From the NCBI GenBank assembly GCA_046329575.1, contig JAXLUJ010000003.1:1-64000 (forward strand): DNA of 64,000 nt. Reading direction: 5' to 3'. The translations under genes were made by a program, and so were the position numbers. The notes under the pieces are model-generated. The model was given only the letters and a program-made list of their open reading frames with translations. It was not told the origin of the DNA and did not search any database. Positions within the stretch are counted from its first letter, which is position 1. Each line of letters begins with the position of its first letter. Shown piece after piece: positions 26,870 to 36,017 of this stretch. The DNA comes from UBA1941 sp046329575 (GTDB lineage: Bacteria; Bacteroidota; Bacteroidia; Chitinophagales; LD1).

Positions 26870-27718
26870 TTACAAATAAATGACGCGAGAGTGACCATTT
26901 ACGGTTACCGTAGCTTCGTTGTCGCACGCTCCCGAACCAAAATCAATTACCCTATCGGCTTTGCCTTGAATACTTAAGGTTACTTTACCTTGCGTAAAAT
27001 GGCGTTTTCCTGAACCGCAACTCATATCGCGGATCAATGGATTGGCGGCATCAATCACCGCATTGAAAGCCAAACCGGCAGCAGATGTTCCACTGGCCGA
27101 ACCGGTAACCGAATACTTATCATCAAAAATTCCGGGAGTACTTTCGCCGGCAAGCATTTCCCGCGAGCGACTGGTGCTCCAAATCACCGTGCCACCGTTG
27201 TTGGCCAGTGCAATGGAACCACTGGCCGAAATATTCCAGTACAGATTATTCGAAGCGTTTCTACCCATGTTAATCACTGTTTTGGTGCTATTGTCAGAAA
27301 CCAAATTGCCATTCACCGAATAACCCTGAAAATGATACGTAATGGTAGTGCCCGCATCTTTATATTTTCCGGTGTAGGAAACAATGATCTTTCCGGCTCT
27401 CGTGCGGCCGTCGTTGCCGGTACAACCTGTTCCAAAATCGATGGTCATTACCCGTGGCGAAGAAGTGGTATCGCGTGAAACTATGGCACAACCGCTCAGC
27501 AAATCATCGGCTCCATCGGTTTTGAACGAAACGGAGCCATTTGCAGCCGCATCATCGGCAATATTCTGCGCTTCGGTAAAAATATTATCGGCTAAAGCGT
27601 GGTTCGATGCCGGAGCAGTATCGGTATCGGTAAGCGTTGTGGTTTCCTTCTTGCAGGAACTAAAGGTAGCCAGCGTTAATGCCGCGCCAACTGCCAGGAA
27701 CCGAATGTTGCTTTTCAT
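26870..27718 (-). CDS. Hypothetical lipoprotein
   Basis: The 282-residue protein has a lipoprotein signal with a Cys around residue 22 (TFSSCKKE), so it is an outer- or inner-membrane-anchored lipoprotein. Residues ~40-60 are helical (NIFTEAQNIADDAAANGS). The rest looks all-beta, with motifs such as DDLLSGCAIVSRD, VMTIDFGTGCTGNDGRTRAGKI and, near the end, VIDFGSGACDNEATVTVNG. The two IDFG-x-G-x-C segments suggest an internal duplication with paired cysteines. Proteins with these motifs occur in many Bacteroidetes, but I know of no function. It stands alone between the lpdA terminator and the choice-of-anchor V gene. Confidence 0.8.
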   Translation of the reverse strand: MKSNIRFLAVGAALTLATFSSCKKETTTLTDTDTAPASNHALADNIFTEAQNIADDAAANGSVSFKTDGADDLLSGCAIVSRDTTSSPRVMTIDFGTGCTGNDGRTRAGKIIVSYTGKYKDAGTTITYHFQGYSVNGNLVSDNSTKTVINMGRNASNNLYWNISASGSIALANNGGTVIWSTSRSREMLAGESTPGIFDDKYSVTGSASGTSAAGLAFNAVIDAANPLIRDMSCGSGKRHFTQGKVTLSIQGKADRVIDFGSGACDNEATVTVNGHSRVIYL

Positions 27719-27821
27719 AGTAGCTTTTTTTAGTTGAAAAATATGATTGAACTATAGGACGAGCACTTTTGATTAAAGTTTAATACGTCCCTATTTTTTA
27801 ACAACTTAAAAGCAAGCCTGA

Positions 27822-28709
27822 TTAATTCTTAAAGAACCGCGAACTGGTGGAACTTCCGGCTTGATCGGCTTTTACGATATAAACACCTTTTGCCAGATCT
27901 TCTATTTCAAAAGCTTTATGGAAATTTCCTGCAGCAATGGTTTCATTGAAAAGTTGTTTTACCATTTGGCCCTGCAGATTATAAACTAACAGTGAAAGTG
28001 TTCCTCCTTTCGAAGCTTCAAAACTTACGTTAATTACCTGATGTGCGTGGGCAGGGAAAAGCTGAAACCCTTTCATACCATCGGTTTCAGCTATGCCTGA
28101 AACCGTAGAGCCAATGGTAACATGGCTGTAATAAATATAGTCATTATCGTTGGTGAGGCTGCTATCGGCAAAATTTCCGGCATAGTAAAAGGTAACCGGC
28201 CCCACAGAAGTAGCAGGCGCTTGCCATTTATAGATCCATATTTTATTGTTGTTCGCGTGATAATGTGAGATATAAGAGCGTCCGTTTAGCGGAGTTACGG
28301 TACCCAAAGTATCTTTCGTATTGGTATGATTGGTGGCAATGAATAGCCCGGCGCTGTTGTCAGAACCATCATGAGCACTCATCTCAAAGCCGAAACGCTT
28401 GGCGTTTACTGTATTGTTCTTCAATTCCATGCTCATGTAATAAGTAACTCCCGGTGTATATTGAGAAGTAGGTGTAAGCAATCCACCGGAAAGGCCCGCC
28501 AGAGTGGTGGCCATCTTCACTGCAAATTTGGAAGAGTCTTCAGCAGCCGTATTCGTAGTATGGCATTGCGTGCAATTGGTATAAAATGGCGGCTCCATAG
28601 TCATTCCGGGCTGCGGAGCATCGCCGCTGGAGTTAGCTTTGAACGAAATGAGTGACACACCGGTTAAGGCTACAAAAGTGAATAGCGAGGTAAATGTTTT
28701 TACTTTCAT
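27822..28709 (-). CDS. T9SS-exported protein with choice-of-anchor V (Reeler-like) domain and CxxCH motif
   Basis: The 295-residue protein has a signal peptide (~1-27), a CTQCHT motif at ~46-51 that could bind haem covalently, and a beta-rich domain (~60-205: TSQYTPGVTYYMSMEL...RFGFEMSAHD...VTFYYAGNFAD...D.IYYSH.TI). This pattern matches the choice-of-anchor V family. A T9SS type A sorting domain (~215-295: GFQLFPAHAHQVINVSFE...GVYIVKADQAG) ends the protein. The normal PNP pattern near the sorting-domain start reads FPAHAH, so it is a variant. It is expected at the cell surface. The CxxCH near the N-terminus is typical of this family, but haem attachment is unproven. Confidence 0.85.
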   Translation of the reverse strand: MKVKTFTSLFTFVALTGVSLISFKANSSGDAPQPGMTMEPPFYTNCTQCHTTNTAAEDSSKFAVKMATTLAGLSGGLLTPTSQYTPGVTYYMSMELKNNTVNAKRFGFEMSAHDGSDNSAGLFIATNHTNTKDTLGTVTPLNGRSYISHYHANNNKIWIYKWQAPATSVGPVTFYYAGNFADSSLTNDNDYIYYSHVTIGSTVSGIAETDGMKGFQLFPAHAHQVINVSFEASKGGTLSLLVYNLQGQMVKQLFNETIAAGNFHKAFEIEDLAKGVYIVKADQAGSSTSSRFFKN

Positions 28710-28756
28710 GTACTTAGTGATTGATTTTTAAATAAAAGAATTTATAAATAGAATTT

Positions 28757-30469
28757 TCAGTTCATCAGGAAATCGGTTTCATAACTGTTAGAATTGCCAC
28801 GTTCATCGCTTACCGTAATTTTCAAGAGATGTTTTCCGTAAGATAAATTTTCTAGTAGAACAGATAACCTTCCGGTCTTAGCATCCATTTCCATCAGCCT
28901 CCAATTATCGTCAATAAAAGCATTGAATGTAGCCACTCCCGAAAGTTTATCGGATGTGCGGAATAAAATTCGCTGGTTGGCAGAATACGGTTTTTGTGGA
29001 TTGAAATTGATGGGTTGAAGGGTTGGCGCAACTGTATCAAGGCGCAACGAGAAGGCGCCGAGTTCGCGCACTTTGGCACTAATAAAAAGCCCTTCACTCT
29101 TTCCACCTTTAGCTACCCAGCTACCGTTCAGATCCTTCCACACTACTACTACTTTATTCAATAAATAATTTGGAATGCCAGCGGCTAATAATTTCACGGT
29201 AGCATAGTCTAACAAATGGATAGTGTTCTCTCCCAGCGTATAGGTAGCTACACCGTTGGTATCGCGGGTTACTTTATAATTCACAAAAACAGTATCTGCC
29301 AGTGCCTTTGCCGATATGGCATACCCAAATTCCTCCGTATTAAAAATGTTGTCGTTCCCGCAGTCGAGCATCTTTCCCATACGAACACCATTTGGCTTGA
29401 ATACCCTGGAGTGCACATCACGTTGCAAAATGATCTTCACTTTCGAAACATTACCGGCAAAATCAGATGACTCTAATTCCACCACATGCGGTTGTGAATC
29501 GCTCAGATCAATAAACCCATGGTTCACCGCCACCGGATACATATCGAGCCGGTTGCCGGGAAGTTGGAATAGCCGATGAAAGGATCGGCTGCCTTCTTTC
29601 AAAAAAACCGGATAATCAACCTGACAAATCACCTGCCGCATATCTGCAAACGAAACGCGGTCGGTCCGATAGTAATAGATTAGTTTCCCATTATCAAAAA
29701 GCTTGATTGCATAAACGCCGAATGCCGCGGCGGTTTGGTCCATTCTATCGAAAGTGTTCAGAGCAATGCCCACTTTATCGGCATTCACTTTCACCGCAGT
29801 AGCAGTGGTGGCTATACTGCCTTCCTTTTTTGAAAGTGGCAAACGCAATGCGGTACTAAAATGGTTTTGTCCATCCATAGGATAAACTTTGATGGCATTC
29901 ACCAATGGGGCGATGTGATCGTGGGGAACAAAGCCAAAAAGCATAGGATTCATCGGCCGTTCGGCACTATCGCGAACCTCAAAGTGCAGATGCGGACCGC
30001 CGCTACCGCCGGTGTTCCCACTTAAGGCTACTACATCACCTTTCTTTACCGGAAGTTCTCCTGATTTAAAAAACAAATCAACCGAAAAACTTTTTTTACG
30101 ATACTGCTCGGTACGCAGGGCTTTGGTTATAGCATCATTAAAAGAAGCCAAATGGCCATAAACCGTAGTGTAACCATTAGGATGCGTAATGTAAAGCGCG
30201 TTCCCATATCCGAAGGGAGAAACATTCACCCGCGATACATAACCATCGCCTGCGGCCAATACTTCTAAACCTTCGCGTTCTAACGTACGCATATCCAGGC
30301 CGGCATGAAAGTGACCTTTCCTCGGCTCGGCAAAATTGCCCGATAACACCAGCGGATTTCGAAGCGGCATACCAAAATTATTGGGGATCACCTGTGCCTG
30401 CGGTTCTGATTGCCATACCATACAAATCAATACGACCAACGCTTTTGGCCAATGCAGTTCAAACATCAT
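28757..30469 (-). CDS. M23 family metallopeptidase (LytM-type)
   Basis: M23 peptidases cut peptidoglycan cross-links or regulate amidases. The 570-residue protein has a signal peptide (~1-26) and an N-terminal LytM domain (~30-200) with zinc-binding motifs H-x-G-L-D (HFHAGLDMRT) and H-L-H (GPHLHFEVR), plus the HPNGYTTVYGHL segment. All catalytic residues appear present. The following ~370 residues are beta-rich with Ig-like repeats (for example SDKLSGVATFNAFIDDNW) and may bind wall or partner proteins. It starts 12 nt after the LOG gene and is probably co-transcribed with it and the symporter. Confidence 0.92.
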   Translation of the reverse strand: MMFELHWPKALVVLICMVWQSEPQAQVIPNNFGMPLRNPLVLSGNFAEPRKGHFHAGLDMRTLEREGLEVLAAGDGYVSRVNVSPFGYGNALYITHPNGYTTVYGHLASFNDAITKALRTEQYRKKSFSVDLFFKSGELPVKKGDVVALSGNTGGSGGPHLHFEVRDSAERPMNPMLFGFVPHDHIAPLVNAIKVYPMDGQNHFSTALRLPLSKKEGSIATTATAVKVNADKVGIALNTFDRMDQTAAAFGVYAIKLFDNGKLIYYYRTDRVSFADMRQVICQVDYPVFLKEGSRSFHRLFQLPGNRLDMYPVAVNHGFIDLSDSQPHVVELESSDFAGNVSKVKIILQRDVHSRVFKPNGVRMGKMLDCGNDNIFNTEEFGYAISAKALADTVFVNYKVTRDTNGVATYTLGENTIHLLDYATVKLLAAGIPNYLLNKVVVVWKDLNGSWVAKGGKSEGLFISAKVRELGAFSLRLDTVAPTLQPINFNPQKPYSANQRILFRTSDKLSGVATFNAFIDDNWRLMEMDAKTGRLSVLLENLSYGKHLLKITVSDERGNSNSYETDFLMN

Positions 30470-30481
30470 CTTCTTTACAAA

Positions 30482-31159
30482 TCAAAAGTTTGGCGCCAGC
30501 GCTTCTTTTTTGTAATGCGCATTGATAATCTTCACCACTTCTGATGGGTCGTCGGTTATATGAAACAAGTTCAGATCATCAGGACTCACATTTCGCTCCT
30601 TTGCAATAACGGTGTGTTTAATCCATTCAATTAAACCACTCCAATATTCTTTCCCAACCAGAATGATAGGCACTTTGGCAATTTTTTTTGTTTGAACCAA
30701 AGTGAGTACTTCAAACAGTTCATCCAGTGTTCCAAATCCGCCTGGCATATACACAAATGCCTGCGCATACTTGATAAACATCACCTTTCTGGCAAAAAAG
30801 TATCGAAAGATGAGAACGCGATTGTGATCTACATAAGGATTGGCGCCCTCTTCGTGAGGAAGCACAATATGCAAACCTACTGAACGCCCTTTCATATTCT
30901 TCGCACCGCGGTTCCCGGCTTCCATAATTCCCGGGCCGCCACCGGTAATGATTCCGTAGCCTTCCTTCGCCAGTTTCTCGGCAATTTTTACCGTTAATTC
31001 ATAAGCAGGATGTTCTTCCCTGGTACGTGCACTTCCGAAAATCGAAACACATGGCCCATAACGTTCCATACGATCGAAACCATCGGCAAACTCAGCGATG
31101 ATCTTAAACATGCGCCATGCACTGTCGGCATGGTGATTTACCCATTTCTTTTGTTTCAT
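30482..31159 (-). CDS. LOG-family protein (TIGR00730), Rossmann-fold phosphoribohydrolase-like
   Basis: LOG proteins hydrolyse cytokinin riboside monophosphates or related nucleotides to base plus ribose 5-phosphate; bacterial members may act on purine nucleotides. The 225-residue protein has the family motifs GGGPGIMEAGNRGA and PGGFGTLDELFEVLTLVQT in the expected order, with the catalytic Arg/Glu of that region. A short N-terminal extension precedes the Rossmann fold (CVSIFGSARTRE). It is cytoplasmic. The gene lies between the symporter and the M23 peptidase with tight spacing (5 and 12 nt). The actual substrate is unknown. Confidence 0.9.
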   Translation of the reverse strand: MKQKKWVNHHADSAWRMFKIIAEFADGFDRMERYGPCVSIFGSARTREEHPAYELTVKIAEKLAKEGYGIITGGGPGIMEAGNRGAKNMKGRSVGLHIVLPHEEGANPYVDHNRVLIFRYFFARKVMFIKYAQAFVYMPGGFGTLDELFEVLTLVQTKKIAKVPIILVGKEYWSGLIEWIKHTVIAKERNVSPDDLNLFHITDDPSEVVKIINAHYKKEALAPNF

Positions 31160-31164
31160 ACGTT

Positions 31165-32622
31165 TTATTTAGAAGTAGATGGTGCGTTGGAAATAAAAAA
31201 CAATCCGGCAAAGGTGATACCGCCATTGAGCAGCAAGAGTTCCAGGCCAATCTTATAATTACCTAAAAAAAGCGCTGCCTTTTCGCTGATCACAAAACAC
31301 AAAATTGGCGACAATATACAAACCATTGGCACCAGCGCATTTCGCACCCGGCGTTTGGTGAAAATGCCAAAGCAGAAAAGCCCCAACAGCGGACCGTAAG
31401 TAAAGCTGGCCACTTTCAGAATGGCAGAAATCACCGAATCTTTAATCAATTGCTGGTACGAAATGATGAGCGCGAAAAACAGTATAGTGATAGCTATATG
31501 AACCATCCTCCTTATTCGAAGCTTTTTTACTTCCTCCCATTGCTTTTTATCGAAGTCAAGAATATCAATACAAAAAGATGAAGTAAGAGCCGTTAAAGCC
31601 CCATCGGCACTAGGAAAGAGGGCGCTGATGAGCCCGATAACAAAAACCACCCCGGCCACCGGCGGAAGATATTGCAAAGCAATAAGCGGAAAAGTTTCAT
31701 CGCTTCGCGCAGGCAAAACGATTTGATGCGCTTCACTATAAAGATATAACGCTCCGCCCATGATCAGGAACAATAAATTTGCAGCCATCACAATCACCGA
31801 AAAAAGGAGCATATTTTTCTGCGACTGCCACAGCGTACTTACCGAAATGTTCTTTTGCATCATCTCCTGATCAAGCCCCGTCATAGTTATGGTAATGAAA
31901 GCTCCGCCAATAATTTGTTTCAGGAAGAAATTACCGGCTTTCCAGTCTTGATATTGAAAAATATTCGTGTATCCCTTTTGTTGCATGTGTTGCAGCATCT
32001 CCCCAAAAGGAAGTTGCAGTTCTTTACGAATCATGATGATGGTAATTACCAGCGCAAGCAACATTCCTGTGGTTTGAAGCGTATCGGTCCAGATTATCGT
32101 TTTCACCCCACCATTGAAGGTGTACAGCCATATCATTAATAAAATTACGGCCGCAGAAATGGCAAAAGGAATGCCATGAGGTTCTAACAAAAAGTGGTGC
32201 AGCACCATAAGTACGAGATAAATGCGGATCGAAGCGCCAAGCGTTCTGGATATCAGAAAGAAAGATGCGCCCGTTTTATAGGACGTTTCGCCCAGGCGCT
32301 GCCGCAAATAGGCATAGATGGAGGTGAGTTGCAACCGATAATACAGGGGAAGCAACACAAATGCTACGGCCAGATAGCCAATAAAATAACCCAAAACCAC
32401 TTGCATGTAGCCAAATCCCTTGGCCTGTACCTCACCGGGAACGCTCATAAAAGTGACGCCGCTAAGCGAAGTACCGATCATTCCATAGGCAACCAACAAC
32501 CAGTTCGACTTGCGCTCGCCAATGAAGAATGATTCATTTCCTGCGCCGCGAGCCGTATAGAATGCAATGCCTAAAAGGGTAGCGAAATACAGAAAAACAA
32601 AAAAGAGTATGATCGTTAACAT
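31165..32622 (-). CDS. Sodium:solute symporter family transporter
   Basis: This 485-residue SSS-family transporter has about 13 hydrophobic helices. Recognisable family stretches are FFIGERKSNWLLVAYGMIGTSLSGVTF near the N-terminus, a GGVKTIIWTDTLQ segment in the middle and LISALFPSADGALTALTS further on. I take the ATG at 32622 as start because the preceding 33 codons are hydrophilic and unlike the family, whereas MLTIILFFVFLYFATLLG begins the first helix. The solute cannot be deduced. It is the first gene of a likely symporter-LOG-M23 transcript and is divergent from the SusC gene. Confidence 0.92.
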   Translation of the reverse strand: MLTIILFFVFLYFATLLGIAFYTARGAGNESFFIGERKSNWLLVAYGMIGTSLSGVTFMSVPGEVQAKGFGYMQVVLGYFIGYLAVAFVLLPLYYRLQLTSIYAYLRQRLGETSYKTGASFFLISRTLGASIRIYLVLMVLHHFLLEPHGIPFAISAAVILLMIWLYTFNGGVKTIIWTDTLQTTGMLLALVITIIMIRKELQLPFGEMLQHMQQKGYTNIFQYQDWKAGNFFLKQIIGGAFITITMTGLDQEMMQKNISVSTLWQSQKNMLLFSVIVMAANLLFLIMGGALYLYSEAHQIVLPARSDETFPLIALQYLPPVAGVVFVIGLISALFPSADGALTALTSSFCIDILDFDKKQWEEVKKLRIRRMVHIAITILFFALIISYQQLIKDSVISAILKVASFTYGPLLGLFCFGIFTKRRVRNALVPMVCILSPILCFVISEKAALFLGNYKIGLELLLLNGGITFAGLFFISNAPSTSK

Positions 32623-32716
32623 GAATACAGCAGTGCCATTACCTTTCGGAATTAGCAACTGCTTCAAATTAAACCGAGAACATTTCGGTGTAACAGAATT
32701 GTAAAGAAGAATTATC

Positions 32717-32733
32717 AACACCTAAGTGGTGTT
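32717..32733. promoter_or_regulatory. Small inverted repeat between symporter and SusC genes
   Basis: AACACC-TAAGT-GGTGTT is a perfect 6-bp inverted repeat with a 5-nt spacer in the divergent gap, 79 nt before the SusC ATG. It could be an operator for a SusC/D regulator, or a chance palindrome. Possible AT-rich promoter sequence (TTTTTTGTAAATTGG) follows at about 32736-32750. Confidence 0.3.
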
Positions 32734-32811
32734 AATTTTTTGTAAATTGGTTTTCAATTGCTGTTACATTCGGCAAGTGAGCAACCATTTATTAATGTAA
32801 AAATTGGATTC

Positions 32812-35800
32812 ATGAAGCACAAATTACTCCTGATCGTACTGGTAACTGCTTCGTATGCCGCCCAATGTCAAAGGGTTATAAGCGGCGTAGTTACCTCGTT
32901 GCGCGACAAACAGCCGCTAATCGGCGCATCGGTTGTGGTAGAAAAAACAGCCATAGGTACCACTACCGACCTGGATGGAAAATATTCCCTGTCGGTTCCC
33001 GAAAATGCCTCAAATGTGGTAGTAAGCTATGTGGGAATGACTACCAAAATAGTTCCAATCACAGGGGCCGTTCTGAACATCTCTTTGGAAGAAAATGAAA
33101 AAGTTTTGAAGGATGTGATTGTTACGGCCTTAGGCGTGAAGCGCGAAAAAGCCTCCCTGGGTTATTCCACTACCACCGTTAAATCAGAAGAACTAAATAA
33201 TGCAAACCCGGGTTCAGCGCTGAATGCGTTGCAGGGTAAGGTAGCCGGTGCTCAAATCACCAGCGCTACCGGCTCTCCGGGCGGTTCTACGCGTGTAGTG
33301 CTGCGCGGCGGTTCATCGCTTACCGGCGATAATAATGCACTGATTGTGGTAGATGGTGTGCCTATCGACAATGGAAACTTCGGTTTCGATGATGTATTGA
33401 ACAATCAGTTCGACGCGGGCTCCCGGGGCAACGATATTAACCCTCAGGACATTGAAAACGTAACTGTACTGAAAGGCGCCGCCGCTGTTGCTTTATATGG
33501 CCAACGTGGTGCTAACGGCGCTATTCTTTACACCACTAAAAGAGGCCGCGTAACAGATGGTCAGGGTCGCCCATGGAAAGTTAGTTTGAACTCTACCGTA
33601 AGTTTCAGCAATCCGCTGAAATTACCTGAAAACCAGAATGAGTACGGCCAGGGCGGCGAAATGCAACCGGATAGTCGCGAAAACTTTAGCTGGGGCCCGA
33701 AGTTCGATGGCGTAGTTCGGCCATGGGGACAAGCCGTAAACGATTCGCAACGTGTAAAACCATATTCGGCTCTCCCTAATAATCAAAAACAATTCTTTCA
33801 AACCGGAATTATCACCAATAACAACGTTTCACTATCAGGCGCTTTGAAAGGTACCAGCTATTATTTGTCGTATAACAACTATAACTACAAAGGTGTGGTA
33901 GAAGGAACCGGCTATCAGCGCAATTCGATTAAAGCCACTATAGCCCACGATTTTGGCGACAAGCTCAGCGTTTTTACTTCTGTAAACTATATTAAAACCA
34001 ATGGCGATTTGCTGAATCAAGGCCAAAGTGATAATGCTGCCTATTTTGCTGTACTAAATGTGCCGCGCGATATTCCGGTTGCTGAACTAAAGGACCTCAA
34101 CAATCCTTTCAATACACCAAGCGGCTACTTTGGCAACTATTACCCCAATCCTTACTGGATGCTGGCCAACCAAAAAACTACCAACGAAGTGGATCGTTTC
34201 ATGGGTAACCTTACATTAGATTACAAACCCACTAAATGGCTCACTTTTACCGGACGCATTGGCGCCGATGTTTACACCGATGCTCGTTATCAAAAATGGA
34301 AACGTCTGGAATTCGTGAATCGCGATGTACCCAAAACTTATCCCGGACGGTATGGCGAGGATATTTACCGCGTAAATGACATTAACGCCGATCTTATTAT
34401 TCGTGCCAATAAAACATTTAAAGAAAAATGGACCATTGGCGGTTTGTTAGGCACCAATATCTATCAGAATAAAAGAAGGGAAACCAGCGGCCGCACTGCA
34501 GGTTTAGCGATCGACGATTACTATAATTTCCAGAATTCACTGGACCGGCCGATACTTACAAATGCCACCTTTACGCACCGTCTTATTGGCTTGTATGGTG
34601 AAATCGATTTCGCTTATAAAAGCATATTCTTCTTAACTGTAACCGGCCGAAACGACTGGTCATCTACACTTCCGGTTCATAAGAATTCCTATTTCTATCC
34701 AAGTGTGAGCGGCTCGTTCGTACCTACTGAATTGGCCAAGATCAATCCGTGGATTTTGTCATACGCCAAGATTCGCGCCAGCTATGCCGTGATCGGAAAG
34801 GATGCCGACCCCTATTTATTGCGCAATGCTTTTGTGCCGGGCACTGTGAGTGATGGCTATAACGAATCAGAAGTGCATTCGCCATTCTATAATTATGTTG
34901 ATTTGAATGGTGACGGAATTCCTGATCCGGTGAATAATGTAACCGGTTATTCGGTAAGTAATATTCTGCGCAACCCTAATCTGAAACCTGAAATTTCTCA
35001 TACCTGGGAGGTGGGCGCTGAATTGAACTTCTTAAAAGATCGGCTCACCGTAGATATCACGTATTATCAGAAACGTTCAGTGAACGAAATCATTGAAGTG
35101 CCCGCAGCGCCTTCCAGTGGTTATAGTTCCCGTATCGTAAATGCCGGTATCTTTTCAAACAAAGGCGTGGAGCTGGCAGCACGGGTTACTCCGGTGGCTA
35201 CTAAGGGCGGATTTAAATGGGAATTGTATGGCACTTTTACACGAAACTGGAGCAAAGTGGAAAAGGTTTCTGACGATGCGCAACAGATTGTGATCGGCGG
35301 ATTATCGTCCATGTCGATAGTTGCACAAGCCGGTCAGCCTTATGGCACCTTTTATGCCGTAACCTCCCAACGCGATCCGCACGGAAATCCGGTGGTGGAC
35401 AGTGCTACGGGCAAACCACTGATAACTGCGACACCACAAATTGTAGGCAACAATCAGCCTACCTATCTGGCAAGTTTTGGAACCACGCTTTCGTGGAAAG
35501 GTCTTCGGTTTAATATATTATTCGACGTTCGGCAGGGTGGAAAAGTATATTCCGGAACCCGGGACCTGCAGCAGTTTATTGGAACCGATCCGCTTACACT
35601 GTACAACAATCGTCAGGATTTTGTTATTGAAAAAAGCGTTTATAAAGGTTCCGACGGACAATATCATGCCAACTCCACTCCTGTACATTATCAGGATTAT
35701 TGGACCAACTACATGCGTCAGGACTATTCCTACAATTTGATTAGCGCCAGCTACATCAAACTTCGCGAAATCTCATTGGCCTACGCCTTGCCATCACGAT

Positions 35801-35997
35801 TGTTCAAGAATAACAAAGTGATGTCGGGCTTAGAGATCAGCGTTTTCGGAAATAACTTATTGATGTGGGTGCCTAAGGAAAACACCTACATCGATCCGGA
35901 AGTGAATGCCAGCGGAGCCGGCAACGTTCAGGGTTTTGAATACTATAACCTTCCATCGCTGCGCAGCATGGGCTTTGGTATCAAAGCAGATTTTTAA
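32812..35997 (+). CDS. SusC/RagA-type TonB-linked outer membrane receptor
   Basis: SusC-type transporters import oligosaccharides or peptides across the outer membrane with TonB energy and a SusD lid. The 1061-residue protein begins with a signal peptide (MKHKLLLIVLVTASYAAQC), then a carboxypeptidase-regulatory-like domain (~22-105: ISGVVTS...LIGASVVVEKT..GTTTDLDGKYSL). The plug domain (~110-230) contains LNALQGKVAGAQI, LRGGSSL and ALIVVDGVPIDN. A 22-strand beta-barrel ends in FGIKADF. I start at ATG 32812 because the signal peptide begins there; the 18 upstream codons in frame lack any such feature. It is immediately followed by its SusD partner and an Ig-like lipoprotein. No glycosidase or peptidase is linked, so the substrate is open. 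Confidence 0.96.
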   Translation: MKHKLLLIVLVTASYAAQCQRVISGVVTSLRDKQPLIGASVVVEKTAIGTTTDLDGKYSLSVPENASNVVVSYVGMTTKIVPITGAVLNISLEENEKVLKDVIVTALGVKREKASLGYSTTTVKSEELNNANPGSALNALQGKVAGAQITSATGSPGGSTRVVLRGGSSLTGDNNALIVVDGVPIDNGNFGFDDVLNNQFDAGSRGNDINPQDIENVTVLKGAAAVALYGQRGANGAILYTTKRGRVTDGQGRPWKVSLNSTVSFSNPLKLPENQNEYGQGGEMQPDSRENFSWGPKFDGVVRPWGQAVNDSQRVKPYSALPNNQKQFFQTGIITNNNVSLSGALKGTSYYLSYNNYNYKGVVEGTGYQRNSIKATIAHDFGDKLSVFTSVNYIKTNGDLLNQGQSDNAAYFAVLNVPRDIPVAELKDLNNPFNTPSGYFGNYYPNPYWMLANQKTTNEVDRFMGNLTLDYKPTKWLTFTGRIGADVYTDARYQKWKRLEFVNRDVPKTYPGRYGEDIYRVNDINADLIIRANKTFKEKWTIGGLLGTNIYQNKRRETSGRTAGLAIDDYYNFQNSLDRPILTNATFTHRLIGLYGEIDFAYKSIFFLTVTGRNDWSSTLPVHKNSYFYPSVSGSFVPTELAKINPWILSYAKIRASYAVIGKDADPYLLRNAFVPGTVSDGYNESEVHSPFYNYVDLNGDGIPDPVNNVTGYSVSNILRNPNLKPEISHTWEVGAELNFLKDRLTVDITYYQKRSVNEIIEVPAAPSSGYSSRIVNAGIFSNKGVELAARVTPVATKGGFKWELYGTFTRNWSKVEKVSDDAQQIVIGGLSSMSIVAQAGQPYGTFYAVTSQRDPHGNPVVDSATGKPLITATPQIVGNNQPTYLASFGTTLSWKGLRFNILFDVRQGGKVYSGTRDLQQFIGTDPLTLYNNRQDFVIEKSVYKGSDGQYHANSTPVHYQDYWTNYMRQDYSYNLISASYIKLREISLAYALPSRLFKNNKVMSGLEISVFGNNLLMWVPKENTYIDPEVNASGAGNVQGFEYYNLPSLRSMGFGIKADF

Positions 35998-36017
35998 ACG
36001 CACCAAAATTGAAAGAC

